A stretch of 64,000 bases of DNA from an uncultured Bacteroidota bacterium (lineage in GTDB: Bacteria > Bacteroidota > Bacteroidia > Flavobacteriales > Flavobacteriaceae), in assembly GCA_902536935.1 (NCBI GenBank), contig CACAZM010000005.1, forward strand, positions 28,349 to 92,348. Reading direction: 5' to 3'. The position numbers were made by a program, and so were the translations under genes. Shown here piece by piece: positions 1-10,267 of the stretch; the first letter of the stretch is position 1, and the number at the start of each line of letters is the position of its first letter. Under the pieces are notes generated by a model. The model worked only from the letters and a program-made list of their open reading frames with translations, made no database searches and was not told the DNA's origin.

Positions 1-2727
1 CTCGTTACATTTTTTGTCTATACCCTCAAACTAACACACCGCAAAAGCTGGGTACAACTCAATACCGGACTTCTTTGCATCTTATTTATTCTAGTTGGGT
101 TTTCCTCTTGGCTGATGCTGCCCATTCGTGCCAATGCAAACACAGTAATCAATGAAAACGCACCCGCAGATGCACGTGCATTATTGGCCTATTACAACCT
201 TGAACAATATCCCGATACCCATTTGTTTTATGGACCAATGTTTACCGATATGTATGCTGGACAGGACGAAAATACGCCCTATGTAGACGATAAGCCCAAG
301 TACGAAAAAGACGAGAAAACAGGTCGCTATGTTATTGTCAATGCATGGGAAAATGCGCGAATCAACAGCAACAGCAAGCACGAAGGCATATTGCCGAGAA
401 TGTGGAGCAGTGGGAACGCAACAAATTACATGAACTACTACGGTACGGTTGACTTTGATATCAAGCCTGATTTTCGTAATGAAGAAGGTCTCGTGGAGGC
501 CGTTAACTCGTTTATTAGCGATTGGAACGAAGGAAGGGCAGATGTAGATGAATATCACAATTTCCTAACTACTTATGCTGCCTATCTCGATATCGAAAAG
601 CCCTCTTTTTTTGACAACCTCCGCTATATGTTTGACTTTCAAATGGGATATATGTATTGGAGGTATTTTATGTGGAATTTCTCTGGTCGCCAAAACGATA
701 TCCAAGGAAAACTAGACCCCGTCAATGGCAACTGGATCAGTGGAATCCCAATGATTGACAACTGGCGTTTGGGTCCACAAGATAGGTTGCCTAGCGAACT
801 AGCCAACAACAAAGGGAAAAACAAATACTACATGTTGCCCCTGCTGATGGGGATTTTGGGATTTGCATTTTTATATCGCAAAGACCCCAAACGGTTTTGG
901 GTGATGCTATTGCTGTTTTTGTTTACGGGACTGGCGCTTAAAGTCTATCTCAACGAACGGGTTTTTGAACCACGTGAGCGCGACTATGCCTTGGTTGGTT
1001 CGTTTTATGCCTTTAGTATTTACATTGGTTTGGGGGTACTTGCCCTTTCCGAACGGATACAGTCTTTTCTTCGTCCTCGTATCGCCGTTCCGATTGTCGG
1101 AGTACTGAGTTTGCTCTGCGTACCCGTACTTTTAGCTTCCGAAAACTGGGACGATCACGATCGCTCAGGTCGGTATACCGCACAGTCGACCGCAAAAGCC
1201 TATCTGGATTCTGTTGAGGAAGATGTTGATGCCATGATTTTTACCATTGGAGATAATGACACCTTTGCCATTTGGTATGCGCAAGAAATTGAAGGCTATC
1301 GAACGGATGTACGTAGCATCAATACCCAACTTCTGGCTACTGACTGGTATATCGATCAGCTCAAACGACGTACCTATACTAGCTCGCCGATTCCCTCACA
1401 ACTCGAGCACCGTCAATATGCCTATGGTGTACGAGACTATATCAAACACGAGGCACTTCTCGACTCGGTTCGTTGGTCATTGAATGACTTTATGCGTTGG
1501 GTGAGTAGTGACCAACCGCGGACTCAGTACAAGTTTCTTCTAGAACAATATGACGTTTCAACAACCAATATCCCCAAGTCAACCCAACAAATGATCTATT
1601 ACCCAACCAACCAAATTCGGGTGCCTGTCAATAAAGAAAACGTATTGAAAAGCGGAGTGGTCAAGCCCGAAGATGCAGAACTCATTGTCGATTATATCGA
1701 TATCAATCTTCCCAAATCTGGACTATATAAAAACCGGCTGATGATGCTCGACATTCTGCACAACAATGACTGGGAACGACCAATTTATTTTACAGGTGGT
1801 AGCTATGACGATAGCGAATATTTTTGGATGAAAGACTATTTGCAACTCGATGGTTTGGTGTACAAACTTGTACCAATCAAGACCCCTCTTGATCCAAACA
1901 ACCCCTACCAAATGGGCCGAATAGATGCCAATCGGATGTTTGATATTGTGATGGGCTGGGGCTGGGGCAATTCTGACAGTCCAGACATTTACCACGATCC
2001 CGAAACAAGAAAGAATAGCATTTCTTTCCGATCTAATATCACACGTTTGGCCAATGCCTTAATTGAGGACAAAGAAGTAGAAAAAGCAATCACTGTTCTC
2101 GATCTTGCAATGGAAAAAATGCCAATTGAGACTTTTGGTTACTATAGCTTGATCACTCCCATAGCTAGTGCCTATTATCGAGCAGGGGCTACAGAAAAAG
2201 CCCAACAAATTGTGCATAAGATTACAACTGGTTATCAAGAATATATGCGCTACTATGCCACATGGGACAATGACGACCAGTTGTCGCTTATGGAAGACCT
2301 TGTCGGTAATGTGGAGCGCTACAAAAACTTGCTATCCGAGGTTCTCCAAGCCAGAGATTACAAAACCCTTGCTAGCTTATACGATCCGTTCTACGAGTCG
2401 ATATTACCATTTAGCTATATATATGGAAAGTATGACTTCTACACCGAGCTCACCCCATTCGTTGCTGGGTTATATTCGGCTGATCAACCGGAATTGGCGC
2501 GAGAGCTCAGTGGAAATATCGCCCAACAATACATCGATCTGCTCAATCGTTTTTTAACCCTAGATAAGCAACAATTGACGTATTTTGAAATGGAAATTGG
2601 CATTGAGGTCGAGGCCTATAAAAGTTTGGTGTCTACCATTAGGAGAAACGAAACAGATCCAAAAGTTGTTGAAAAGGTGCAAAACACCTATGTGGAAACG
2701 ATTGGTCAGTTTGCTTTTCTCGACTAA
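1..2727 (+). CDS. DUF2723-family multi-pass membrane protein (TMEM260 / protein O-mannosyltransferase-like), 5' truncated by window edge
   Basis: Frame is open from base 1 (LVTFFVYTLKLTHRKSW...), upstream of the listed ORF start at 115. Hydrophobic segments plus a long soluble C-terminus typical of Bacteroidota DUF2723 proteins. Confidence 0.75.
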   Translation, partial: LVTFFVYTLKLTHRKSWVQLNTGLLCILFILVGFSSWLMLPIRANANTVINENAPADARALLAYYNLEQYPDTHLFYGPMFTDMYAGQDENTPYVDDKPKYEKDEKTGRYVIVNAWENARINSNSKHEGILPRMWSSGNATNYMNYYGTVDFDIKPDFRNEEGLVEAVNSFISDWNEGRADVDEYHNFLTTYAAYLDIEKPSFFDNLRYMFDFQMGYMYWRYFMWNFSGRQNDIQGKLDPVNGNWISGIPMIDNWRLGPQDRLPSELANNKGKNKYYMLPLLMGILGFAFLYRKDPKRFWVMLLLFLFTGLALKVYLNERVFEPRERDYALVGSFYAFSIYIGLGVLALSERIQSFLRPRIAVPIVGVLSLLCVPVLLASENWDDHDRSGRYTAQSTAKAYLDSVEEDVDAMIFTIGDNDTFAIWYAQEIEGYRTDVRSINTQLLATDWYIDQLKRRTYTSSPIPSQLEHRQYAYGVRDYIKHEALLDSVRWSLNDFMRWVSSDQPRTQYKFLLEQYDVSTTNIPKSTQQMIYYPTNQIRVPVNKENVLKSGVVKPEDAELIVDYIDINLPKSGLYKNRLMMLDILHNNDWERPIYFTGGSYDDSEYFWMKDYLQLDGLVYKLVPIKTPLDPNNPYQMGRIDANRMFDIVMGWGWGNSDSPDIYHDPETRKNSISFRSNITRLANALIEDKEVEKAITVLDLAMEKMPIETFGYYSLITPIASAYYRAGATEKAQQIVHKITTGYQEYMRYYATWDNDDQLSLMEDLVGNVERYKNLLSEVLQARDYKTLASLYDPFYESILPFSYIYGKYDFYTELTPFVAGLYSADQPELARELSGNIAQQYIDLLNRFLTLDKQQLTYFEMEIGIEVEAYKSLVSTIRRNETDPKVVEKVQNTYVETIGQFAFLD

Positions 2728-3020
2728 ACAAAGTCTTTCATAAGCGAAATAATGGTGTTGGCATCTTGATCTCCACTTTGTCGCCAGACCATATCACCCC
2801 CTTTATAAATCATCAGAGTTGGCAACCCCCGCACGCGAAGTGCTTCTGAAAGTTTGGGGTTTTTTTCCACATCGATTTTAATGACTTTGCCATGATCCCC
2901 CATGGCTGCGGCTACGTCACGCAATACGGCATGCATCTCCGCAGAAGACTCATCCAAATCAGAATAAAAGTTGAGAAGGATCGGGATTTTCGCATCAATG
3001 ATGTCACCAAATTTTGACAT
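2724..3020 (-). CDS. Thioredoxin-fold protein lacking the CXXC active site
   Basis: 98 aa; thioredoxin-like ILLNFYSDLDESSAEM, KIDVEKNPKLSEALRVRGLPTLMIYKGG with cis-Pro, but no Cys in the active-site loop. Confidence 0.75.
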   Translation of the reverse strand: MSKFGDIIDAKIPILLNFYSDLDESSAEMHAVLRDVAAAMGDHGKVIKIDVEKNPKLSEALRVRGLPTLMIYKGGDMVWRQSGDQDANTIISLMKDFV

Positions 3021-3153
3021 AGCGAGATATTTTTTACATCATCAGTACTTGCTAAAATAGTATTTTGTTCTAAAATGAACTGAATTGACATTAAATGCCA
3101 GTAGGGTTTCAACGCAAACAAGCTATTTTCGTTAAATCATTCGCAATAATTCC

Positions 3154-3161
3154 TATTTTTG
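3154..3161 (+). promoter_or_regulatory. Putative Bacteroidota -7 element TATTTTTG upstream of polA
   Basis: Exact match to TAnnTTTG, 10 nt before the polA ATG; no clear -33 TTTG. Confidence 0.4.
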
Positions 3162-3171
3162 ATAACCAACC

Positions 3172-5970
3172 ATGGCAAACGACAAAAAACTATTCCTAGT
3201 TGATGCTTACGCCTTGATTTTTAGAGGGTATTATGCTTTTATCAAAAATCCAAGAATCAATTCCAAAGGGATGGATACTAGTGCCATCATGGGATTTACC
3301 AACTCCTTATTTGATCTGATCAATCGGGAAAAACCGGACTATCTGGCTGTTGCTTTTGACAAAGGGGGATCGGTCGATCGGACAGAAATGTACAACGAAT
3401 ACAAAGCGAATCGTCCCGAAACACCCGAAGCCATTCGAATTGCTGTTCCCTATATCCATAACCTACTCAAAGCCATGCAAATCCCCGTGATTGAAAAGGA
3501 AGGGTATGAAGCTGATGATATAATCGGAACCCTTGCTAAACAAGCTGAAAAAAAGGGTTTTGAAGTGTATATGATGACTCCCGATAAAGATTTTGCTCAG
3601 CTAGTCTCTCCTAATATATTTATGTACCGCCCATCTCGTCAAGGAAATGGAATCGAAATTTGGGGGGTAGATGAAGTGAAAGAAAAATTTGAAGTGGACC
3701 ATCCAGAGCAAGTCATTGACTACTTGGGTATGATGGGAGACTCTGTTGACAACATACCGGGCTTGCCAGGTGTGGGAGATAAAACCGCAAAAAAGTTTTT
3801 GGCGCAATACGGTTCGATGGAAAATCTGCTTGCCAATACACATGAACTCAAAGGAAAGCTCAAAGAAAAAATCGAGGAAAATAAAGCGCTTGGTGTGATA
3901 TCTAAAAAACTTGCGCGCATCTTGTTGGATGTACCTGTATCCTTTAACGAAAAGAGCTATGAACTCTCTAAGCCAAACAAAGGGGAGGTGCAAGAGATTT
4001 TTCGTGAATTGGAATTTCGACGCCTTGAAGATCGTTTTCGAAAGCTGTATTTCAAAGAGGAACAAACGCAGAGTCCAACGCCTGAGCCAAAAAAGAGCGC
4101 CCAACCAGCCTTTGATTTGTTCAATCAACCGGGAGCAGGAGAGGTTAGCGTTGATGACACTTATAAATCTTTATCGACTGGCAAACATCTTTACCAAAGC
4201 ATTCAAACCTCAACTGAGCAAGAGATGTTACTGGAATGGTTATTGCAACAAGAATCGGTCTGCTTTGATACCGAAACCACAGGGCTTGACGAACTTTCTG
4301 CTGAACTAGTCGGTATTGCCTTCAGTTGGGAAAAAGGAACGGGCTATTACCTTCCTTTCCCTGAAGATCGCATGGCCTGTGAGACCAAACTTGCCTATTT
4401 TGCTCCTTTTTTTCAAAGTGCATCCATTCAAAAAGTAGGGCATAACCTCAAATATGATATCAAAGTGTTAAAGCAATATGGTATGGAAATTCATGCCCCC
4501 ATCTTTGATACCATGATTGCTCACTATCTAATCAATCCTGACATGCGTCATAATATGGATATCTTGGCTGAAACTTATTTGGGTTATAAGCCGCAACCTA
4601 TTACCGAATTGATAGGAAAAAAAGGTCCTAACCAAGGGTCGATGCGCAATGTACCGATCGACAAACAAACAGAATATGCTGTTGAAGATGCCGATATTAC
4701 CCTTCAACTCAAAAATCATTTTATTTCGGAACTCGCGTCCGAGGAAGTTGTCGATTTGTTTACCAATATCGAATTGCCCTTGATCAATGTTTTGGCAGCC
4801 ATGGAAAGCGCAGGTATCCGTATCGACGTGGACTATCTAGACAAGCTGGCAGTTCAGTTCCAAAAAGAAACCGCAGTGGTTGAAGATCGAATTTATGAGC
4901 AAGCCGGAGAACGCTTTAACTTGGCTTCGCCCAAACAATTGGGTGCCATCTTGTTTGATAAACTTAAGCTTGTGGACAAACCTAAAAAAACCAAAACTGG
5001 GCAGTATTCCACTGCTGAAGATGTGCTTTCTTATTTAGCAAAAGACCATACGATTGTTTCTGATATTCTGGAGTGGAGGTCGGTTAAAAAGTTAAGTAAT
5101 ACCTACATCGAGGCCCTTCCCGAACAGGTAAACCCCAAAACCAATCGTGTCCATACGATTTTCAATCAGGCGGTAGCAGCCACAGGGCGACTGAGTAGCA
5201 ACCATCCCAACCTGCAAAATATTCCGATTCGAACCGAACGAGGCCAGTTAGTTCGCAAGGCCTTTATCCCGCGCGATGACAAGCATGTCTTACTCGCAGC
5301 AGATTATTCGCAAATCGAATTGCGTGTGATTGCATCTTTGAGTGGGGATTCAGAAATGCAAGAGGCATTTCAAAAGGGCGAAGATATTCATGCCAGTACT
5401 GCTGCCAAGGTGTTTGGCGTGTCATTAGCAGACGTAAGCCGAGAGCAACGAAGTCAGGCCAAAACCGTCAACTTCGGGATTGTATATGGCGTATCGGCTT
5501 TTGGGTTGAGCAACCAAACCAGCTTGAACCGATCCGAAGCCAAGGCATTAATTGATGCCTATTATGAAACCTATCCGCAACTAAAAGACTACATGCATCA
5601 GCAAGTTGATTTTGCACGTGAGAACGGCTATGTCGAAACCGTTTTGGGTCGTCGTCGCTATCTCAAGGATATCAATTCTCAAAACAGTATAGTACGTGGT
5701 GCAGCCGAACGAAATGCTGTCAATGCGCCCATCCAAGGGAGTGCTGCTGATATCATCAAAATTGCCATGTTGCGGATCCATGAAAAACTAAACGGTTTTG
5801 AATCCAAAATGCTCTTACAAGTACATGATGAACTGGTATTTGACGTCAAAAAATCTGAACTCAACTCGCTGACAAGCATGATCAAAACCGAAATGGAACA
5901 AGCCTATGCACTTCAAGTCCCTCTCGTAGTAGATGTGGGAATAGGCATGAATTGGCTCGAGGCACATTGA
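3172..5970 (+). CDS. polA: DNA polymerase I
   Basis: 932 aa; 5'-3' exonuclease N-terminus, 3'-5' exo motif FDTETTGL, polymerase motifs AADYSQIELRVIASLSGD and LLQVHDELVFDV. Confidence 0.97.
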   Translation: MANDKKLFLVDAYALIFRGYYAFIKNPRINSKGMDTSAIMGFTNSLFDLINREKPDYLAVAFDKGGSVDRTEMYNEYKANRPETPEAIRIAVPYIHNLLKAMQIPVIEKEGYEADDIIGTLAKQAEKKGFEVYMMTPDKDFAQLVSPNIFMYRPSRQGNGIEIWGVDEVKEKFEVDHPEQVIDYLGMMGDSVDNIPGLPGVGDKTAKKFLAQYGSMENLLANTHELKGKLKEKIEENKALGVISKKLARILLDVPVSFNEKSYELSKPNKGEVQEIFRELEFRRLEDRFRKLYFKEEQTQSPTPEPKKSAQPAFDLFNQPGAGEVSVDDTYKSLSTGKHLYQSIQTSTEQEMLLEWLLQQESVCFDTETTGLDELSAELVGIAFSWEKGTGYYLPFPEDRMACETKLAYFAPFFQSASIQKVGHNLKYDIKVLKQYGMEIHAPIFDTMIAHYLINPDMRHNMDILAETYLGYKPQPITELIGKKGPNQGSMRNVPIDKQTEYAVEDADITLQLKNHFISELASEEVVDLFTNIELPLINVLAAMESAGIRIDVDYLDKLAVQFQKETAVVEDRIYEQAGERFNLASPKQLGAILFDKLKLVDKPKKTKTGQYSTAEDVLSYLAKDHTIVSDILEWRSVKKLSNTYIEALPEQVNPKTNRVHTIFNQAVAATGRLSSNHPNLQNIPIRTERGQLVRKAFIPRDDKHVLLAADYSQIELRVIASLSGDSEMQEAFQKGEDIHASTAAKVFGVSLADVSREQRSQAKTVNFGIVYGVSAFGLSNQTSLNRSEAKALIDAYYETYPQLKDYMHQQVDFARENGYVETVLGRRRYLKDINSQNSIVRGAAERNAVNAPIQGSAADIIKIAMLRIHEKLNGFESKMLLQVHDELVFDVKKSELNSLTSMIKTEMEQAYALQVPLVVDVGIGMNWLEAH

Positions 5971-5983
5971 TTTCTTTTTTTGG

Positions 5984-6015
5984 TTTGCTTTTTATTCTAT
6001 TAATTGTACATTTGC
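5984..6015 (+). promoter_or_regulatory. Putative Bacteroidota sigma-ABfr-type promoter for rplM
   Basis: TTTG (5984-5987)-N20-TACATTTG (6008-6015), matching TTTG-N17-23-TAnnTTTG. Confidence 0.7.
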
Positions 6016-6069
6016 AGCCCGTTTTCAGTCAACTGAAACGGAACTAAACAATGTATTAAAGAAAAAGTA

Positions 6070-6525
6070 GTGGATTCATTAAGTTACAAAACCGTCTCAA
6101 TCAACAAGAAAAACGCTGATAAACAGTGGGTTGTTGTTGATGCTGCGGATCAAGTTTTGGGACGTTTTTCGTCTAAGGTTGCCAAACTTTTGAGAGGGAA
6201 GTACAAGCCGAGTTTTACACCTCATGCAGATTGTGGTGATAACGTCATTGTACTAAATGCTGACCTGATCAAACTCACTGGTGACAAGTGGAACAACAAA
6301 ACTTATATACGTCACACGGGTTATCCCGGTGGTCAGCGTAGTTTAACAGCCAGTGAAATCCACGAAAAAAATCCAACGCGTTTGGTTGAAAAGTCCATAA
6401 AAGGAATGCTGCCCAAAAACAAATTGGGAGCAGAATTGTTCCGTAACCTCTATGTTTTTTCTGGAACAGATCACCCTTATGATGGTCAAAAACCAACAGC
6501 TGTTAACATCAACGAATTAAGTTAA
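6070..6525 (+). CDS. rplM: 50S ribosomal protein L13
   Basis: 151 aa; WVVVDAADQVLGRFSSKVAKLLRGKYKPSFTPHADCGDNVIVLNA; apparent GTG start. Confidence 0.97.
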   Translation: MDSLSYKTVSINKKNADKQWVVVDAADQVLGRFSSKVAKLLRGKYKPSFTPHADCGDNVIVLNADLIKLTGDKWNNKTYIRHTGYPGGQRSLTASEIHEKNPTRLVEKSIKGMLPKNKLGAELFRNLYVFSGTDHPYDGQKPTAVNINELS

Positions 6526-6526
6526 T

Positions 6527-6913
6527 ATGGAAGTGATTCATACCATTGGCCGTCGTAAAACCGCAATTGCGCGCGTGTTCTTGTTTGAAGGAAAAGGTGA
6601 AATTACCATCAATAACAAAGCATTAGACAACTATTTTCCAACTGCAACACACCAATATAAAATCAATCAACCATTCACGTTAACAGACACTTTTGGGAAA
6701 TACAATCTCAATGTGACAGTAACAGGTGGTGGCCCGACAGGACAGGTAGAAGCGATTCGTCTCGGCATTTCACGCGCCTTGTGTACCATTGATGAAGAAC
6801 ATCGCTCTGCATTAAAGCCCGAAGGATTACTCACAAGAGACCCTCGTATGGTTGAGCGTAAAAAGTTTGGGCTGAAAAAAGCCCGAAAAAAATTCCAATT
6901 CTCCAAACGATAA
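6527..6913 (+). CDS. rpsI: 30S ribosomal protein S9
   Basis: 128 aa; IGRRKTAIARVFL...GLLTRDPRMVERKKFGLKKARKKFQFSKR. Confidence 0.97.
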   Translation: MEVIHTIGRRKTAIARVFLFEGKGEITINNKALDNYFPTATHQYKINQPFTLTDTFGKYNLNVTVTGGGPTGQVEAIRLGISRALCTIDEEHRSALKPEGLLTRDPRMVERKKFGLKKARKKFQFSKR

Positions 6914-6920
6914 CCGTTTG
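6904..6920 (+). terminator. Possible weak hairpin overlapping the rpsI stop codon
   Basis: CAAACG-ATAAC-CGTTTG, a perfect 6-bp stem; followed only by TTTGG, not a T tract. Confidence 0.25.
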
Positions 6921-7050
6921 TTTGGATTGGCATAACAATAAGTTCATTAATTAGTGTATAATTTGTTGCCATTAGTTTAGCATCTAAATGAGTAAGGCCG
7001 AAATTCGACACTTGTTCATTGCTATTCAGGGAACGTAAACGAAAACAACA

Positions 7051-8043
7051 ATGTCAAAAATAGAAGTCAAAGACTTACTAGAAGCTGGTGTCCACTTTGG
7101 TCACCTTACAAGAAAATGGAACCCGAATATGGCGCCCTTCATTCACATGGAGCGCAACGGGATTCACATTATCAATCTTTACAAAACCGTTACAAAAATC
7201 GAGGAAGCTCAGCAAGCACTCCACAAAATTGCTTCGTCTGGCCGAAAAATCTTGTTTGTGGCAACAAAAAAACAAGCAAAGGATATCGTATCCAAAAAAG
7301 CGAGTGAAGTGAATATGCCTTATATCACCGAGCGCTGGCCCGGGGGTATGTTAACCAACTTTGTCACCATTCGAAAAGCGGTCAAAAAAATGGCAGCCAT
7401 TGATCGAATGAAAACAGATGGAACGTTTAATACTCTCTCTAAAAAAGAGAGACTTCAGGTTGAGCGTATGCGTGCCAAGCTCGAAAAGAACCTCGGTTCA
7501 ATTTCGGACATGACTCGTTTGCCAGGTGCTCTCTTTATCGTAGATATTCGTCGTGAACACATTGCTGTTCGCGAGGCACAAAAACTCAACATTCCTATTT
7601 TTGCGATGGTAGATACCAACGCCGATCCTCGTGATGTTGATTTTGCCATTCCTGCCAATGACGATGCCTCAAAATCGATTGATAAAATTTTAGGCCTGGT
7701 CACAGAGGCCGTAGCCGCTGGTACAAGCGAGCGCAAAAAAGAACGCGATGAAGCCAATGCGGTGATAAGCGAAGGTGAAGTCGTTCCAGAAACGGCAGAA
7801 GAAACTGAAGAAGTTATTAATGAAGCGGCGGCTCCCGAAACTGTTGAGGAAACAGTACCCGTTGTAGAAGATACCGAAACTACAACAGCTGAAGTAGCAC
7901 CTACTGAAGAGGTTGAAGAAACAACTGCAGAAAACTTCAGTGGAAAGACGGTAGCCGACTTAAAGGCACTAGCCAAAGAAGCTGGAATTTCTGGATACAG
8001 TAAAATGAAAAAAGCAGAATTAATTGCGGCTTTGTCCGCCTAA
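7051..8043 (+). CDS. rpsB: 30S ribosomal protein S2 with acidic tail and C-terminal Rho_N/SAP-like motif
   Basis: LLEAGVHFGHLTRKWNPNMAPFI core; Glu/Thr/Val-rich linker; C-term FSGKTVADLKALAKEAGISGYSKMKKAELIAALSA. Confidence 0.97.
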   Translation: MSKIEVKDLLEAGVHFGHLTRKWNPNMAPFIHMERNGIHIINLYKTVTKIEEAQQALHKIASSGRKILFVATKKQAKDIVSKKASEVNMPYITERWPGGMLTNFVTIRKAVKKMAAIDRMKTDGTFNTLSKKERLQVERMRAKLEKNLGSISDMTRLPGALFIVDIRREHIAVREAQKLNIPIFAMVDTNADPRDVDFAIPANDDASKSIDKILGLVTEAVAAGTSERKKERDEANAVISEGEVVPETAEETEEVINEAAAPETVEETVPVVEDTETTTAEVAPTEEVEETTAENFSGKTVADLKALAKEAGISGYSKMKKAELIAALSA

Positions 8044-8055
8044 ATGATTGATAAT

Positions 8056-8880
8056 ATGTCAAAAATAAGTGCAGCTGACGTAAACAAGCTCCGCAAGGCA
8101 ACCGGAGCTGGAATGATGGATTGTAAAAAAGCTTTGGTAGAAGCTGAGGGTGATTTTGATACTGCCGTAGAAGTCCTTCGTAAAAAGGGTCAAAAAGTAG
8201 CTGCAAATCGCGCAGATCGTGATTCTTCAGAAGGTGCTGTTATCGCCAGAGTAAGTGATGATGCTACTGTTGGTGTCATTGTATCGGTAAACTGCGAGAC
8301 GGACTTTGTTGCCAAAAACGAAAGCTATGTGACCCTTTCCAACCAATTGGCTGACGTGGCATTGGCTCATGACAGTCTAGACAGTTTTTTAGCTGCTGAT
8401 TTTAATGGGATGTCTGTTGCTGATAAGCTCACTGAGCAAACAGGAGTCATCGGAGAAAAAATCGAAATTGGCGGATTTGAACGCCTCGAGGGTGCGTTTA
8501 TCGGTTCGTATATCCACGCTGGTAATAAAATCGCTACCCTAACCAGCTTGTCTGCTGTAGTAGATGGAGCTGCTGAAGCCGCCAAAAACGTGGCCATGCA
8601 AGCCGCTGCGATGAATCCCATTGCTCTAAATGAAGAAGGAGTCGATGCCGCAACGGTTGAAAAAGAGATTGAGATTGCCAAAGATCAGCTTCGTCAGGAA
8701 GGAAAGCCAGAGGCCATGCTCGACAATATCGCCAAAGGAAAACTCAAGCGTTTCTTTAAAGACAATACCTTGGTCAATCAGGCCTATATTAAGGACGGGA
8801 AGCAAAGCGTGAGTGACTATGTCAAATCTGTAGATGCGGAACTCACCATTACTGGCTTTAAACGAGTGGCTTTGGTGTAA
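8056..8880 (+). CDS. tsf: Elongation factor Ts
   Basis: ISAADVNKLRKATGAGMMDCKKALVEAEGD; start chosen at the second ATG, ORF opens at 8044. Confidence 0.96.
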   Translation: MSKISAADVNKLRKATGAGMMDCKKALVEAEGDFDTAVEVLRKKGQKVAANRADRDSSEGAVIARVSDDATVGVIVSVNCETDFVAKNESYVTLSNQLADVALAHDSLDSFLAADFNGMSVADKLTEQTGVIGEKIEIGGFERLEGAFIGSYIHAGNKIATLTSLSAVVDGAAEAAKNVAMQAAAMNPIALNEEGVDAATVEKEIEIAKDQLRQEGKPEAMLDNIAKGKLKRFFKDNTLVNQAYIKDGKQSVSDYVKSVDAELTITGFKRVALV

Positions 8881-8899
8881 GCCTTTACACACAATATGA

Positions 8900-9685
<786 letters not shown>

Positions 9686-9690
9686 ACACG

Positions 9691-10242
9691 ATGGAAGAAA
9701 TTAGTTTTATCATGGAAGTTGCCAAAGAGGCAATGGAAAAATCGCTTGACCATCTCGAAAAAACATTTATAAACATACGTGCTGGAAAAGCAAATCCCAC
9801 AATGCTATCAACTGTAAAAATGGAGTACTATGGTACCCAAACACCCTTGAGTCAGGTGGCAAATATCAATACCCCTGATGCGCAAACGCTTTCTGTACAG
9901 CCTTGGGATAAAACAATGATCCCTGAAATTGAAAAGGCAATTCTTGTTGCGAATCTCGGTTTTAATCCATCCAACAATGGTGAATCGGTTATTATCAATA
10001 TTCCACCGCTGACCGAAGAGCGAAGAAGAGATTTAGTTAAACTCGCAAAATCTGAAGCAGAAAACGCAAAGGTAGGTGTTCGAAATGCACGTAAAGACGC
10101 AAACAACGAACTGAAAAAAACAGAACTTTCCGAAGATCAATTGGGAAATGCAGAAGTTGATGTCCAAACCCTAACAGATGATTACATCAAAAAAATTGAC
10201 GCTAAATACTCTTCGAAAGAAGACGAAATAATGACGGTTTGA
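9691..10242 (+). CDS. frr: Ribosome recycling factor
   Basis: 183 aa; LEKTFINIRAGKANPTML...YYGTQTPLSQVANINTPDAQTLSVQPWDK. Confidence 0.96.
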   Translation: MEEISFIMEVAKEAMEKSLDHLEKTFINIRAGKANPTMLSTVKMEYYGTQTPLSQVANINTPDAQTLSVQPWDKTMIPEIEKAILVANLGFNPSNNGESVIINIPPLTEERRRDLVKLAKSEAENAKVGVRNARKDANNELKKTELSEDQLGNAEVDVQTLTDDYIKKIDAKYSSKEDEIMTV

Positions 10243-10267
10243 TCAAAAATAGTCGTCTCATATTGCT

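Noticed and set aside
3601-4128. 175-aa minus-strand ORF inside polA
   Set aside because: Antisense to a strongly conserved polA coding frame; no family resemblance.
7455-7976. 173-aa minus-strand ORF, Ser/Thr/Val-rich, inside rpsB
   Set aside because: Low-complexity shadow of the acidic S2 linker on the opposite strand.
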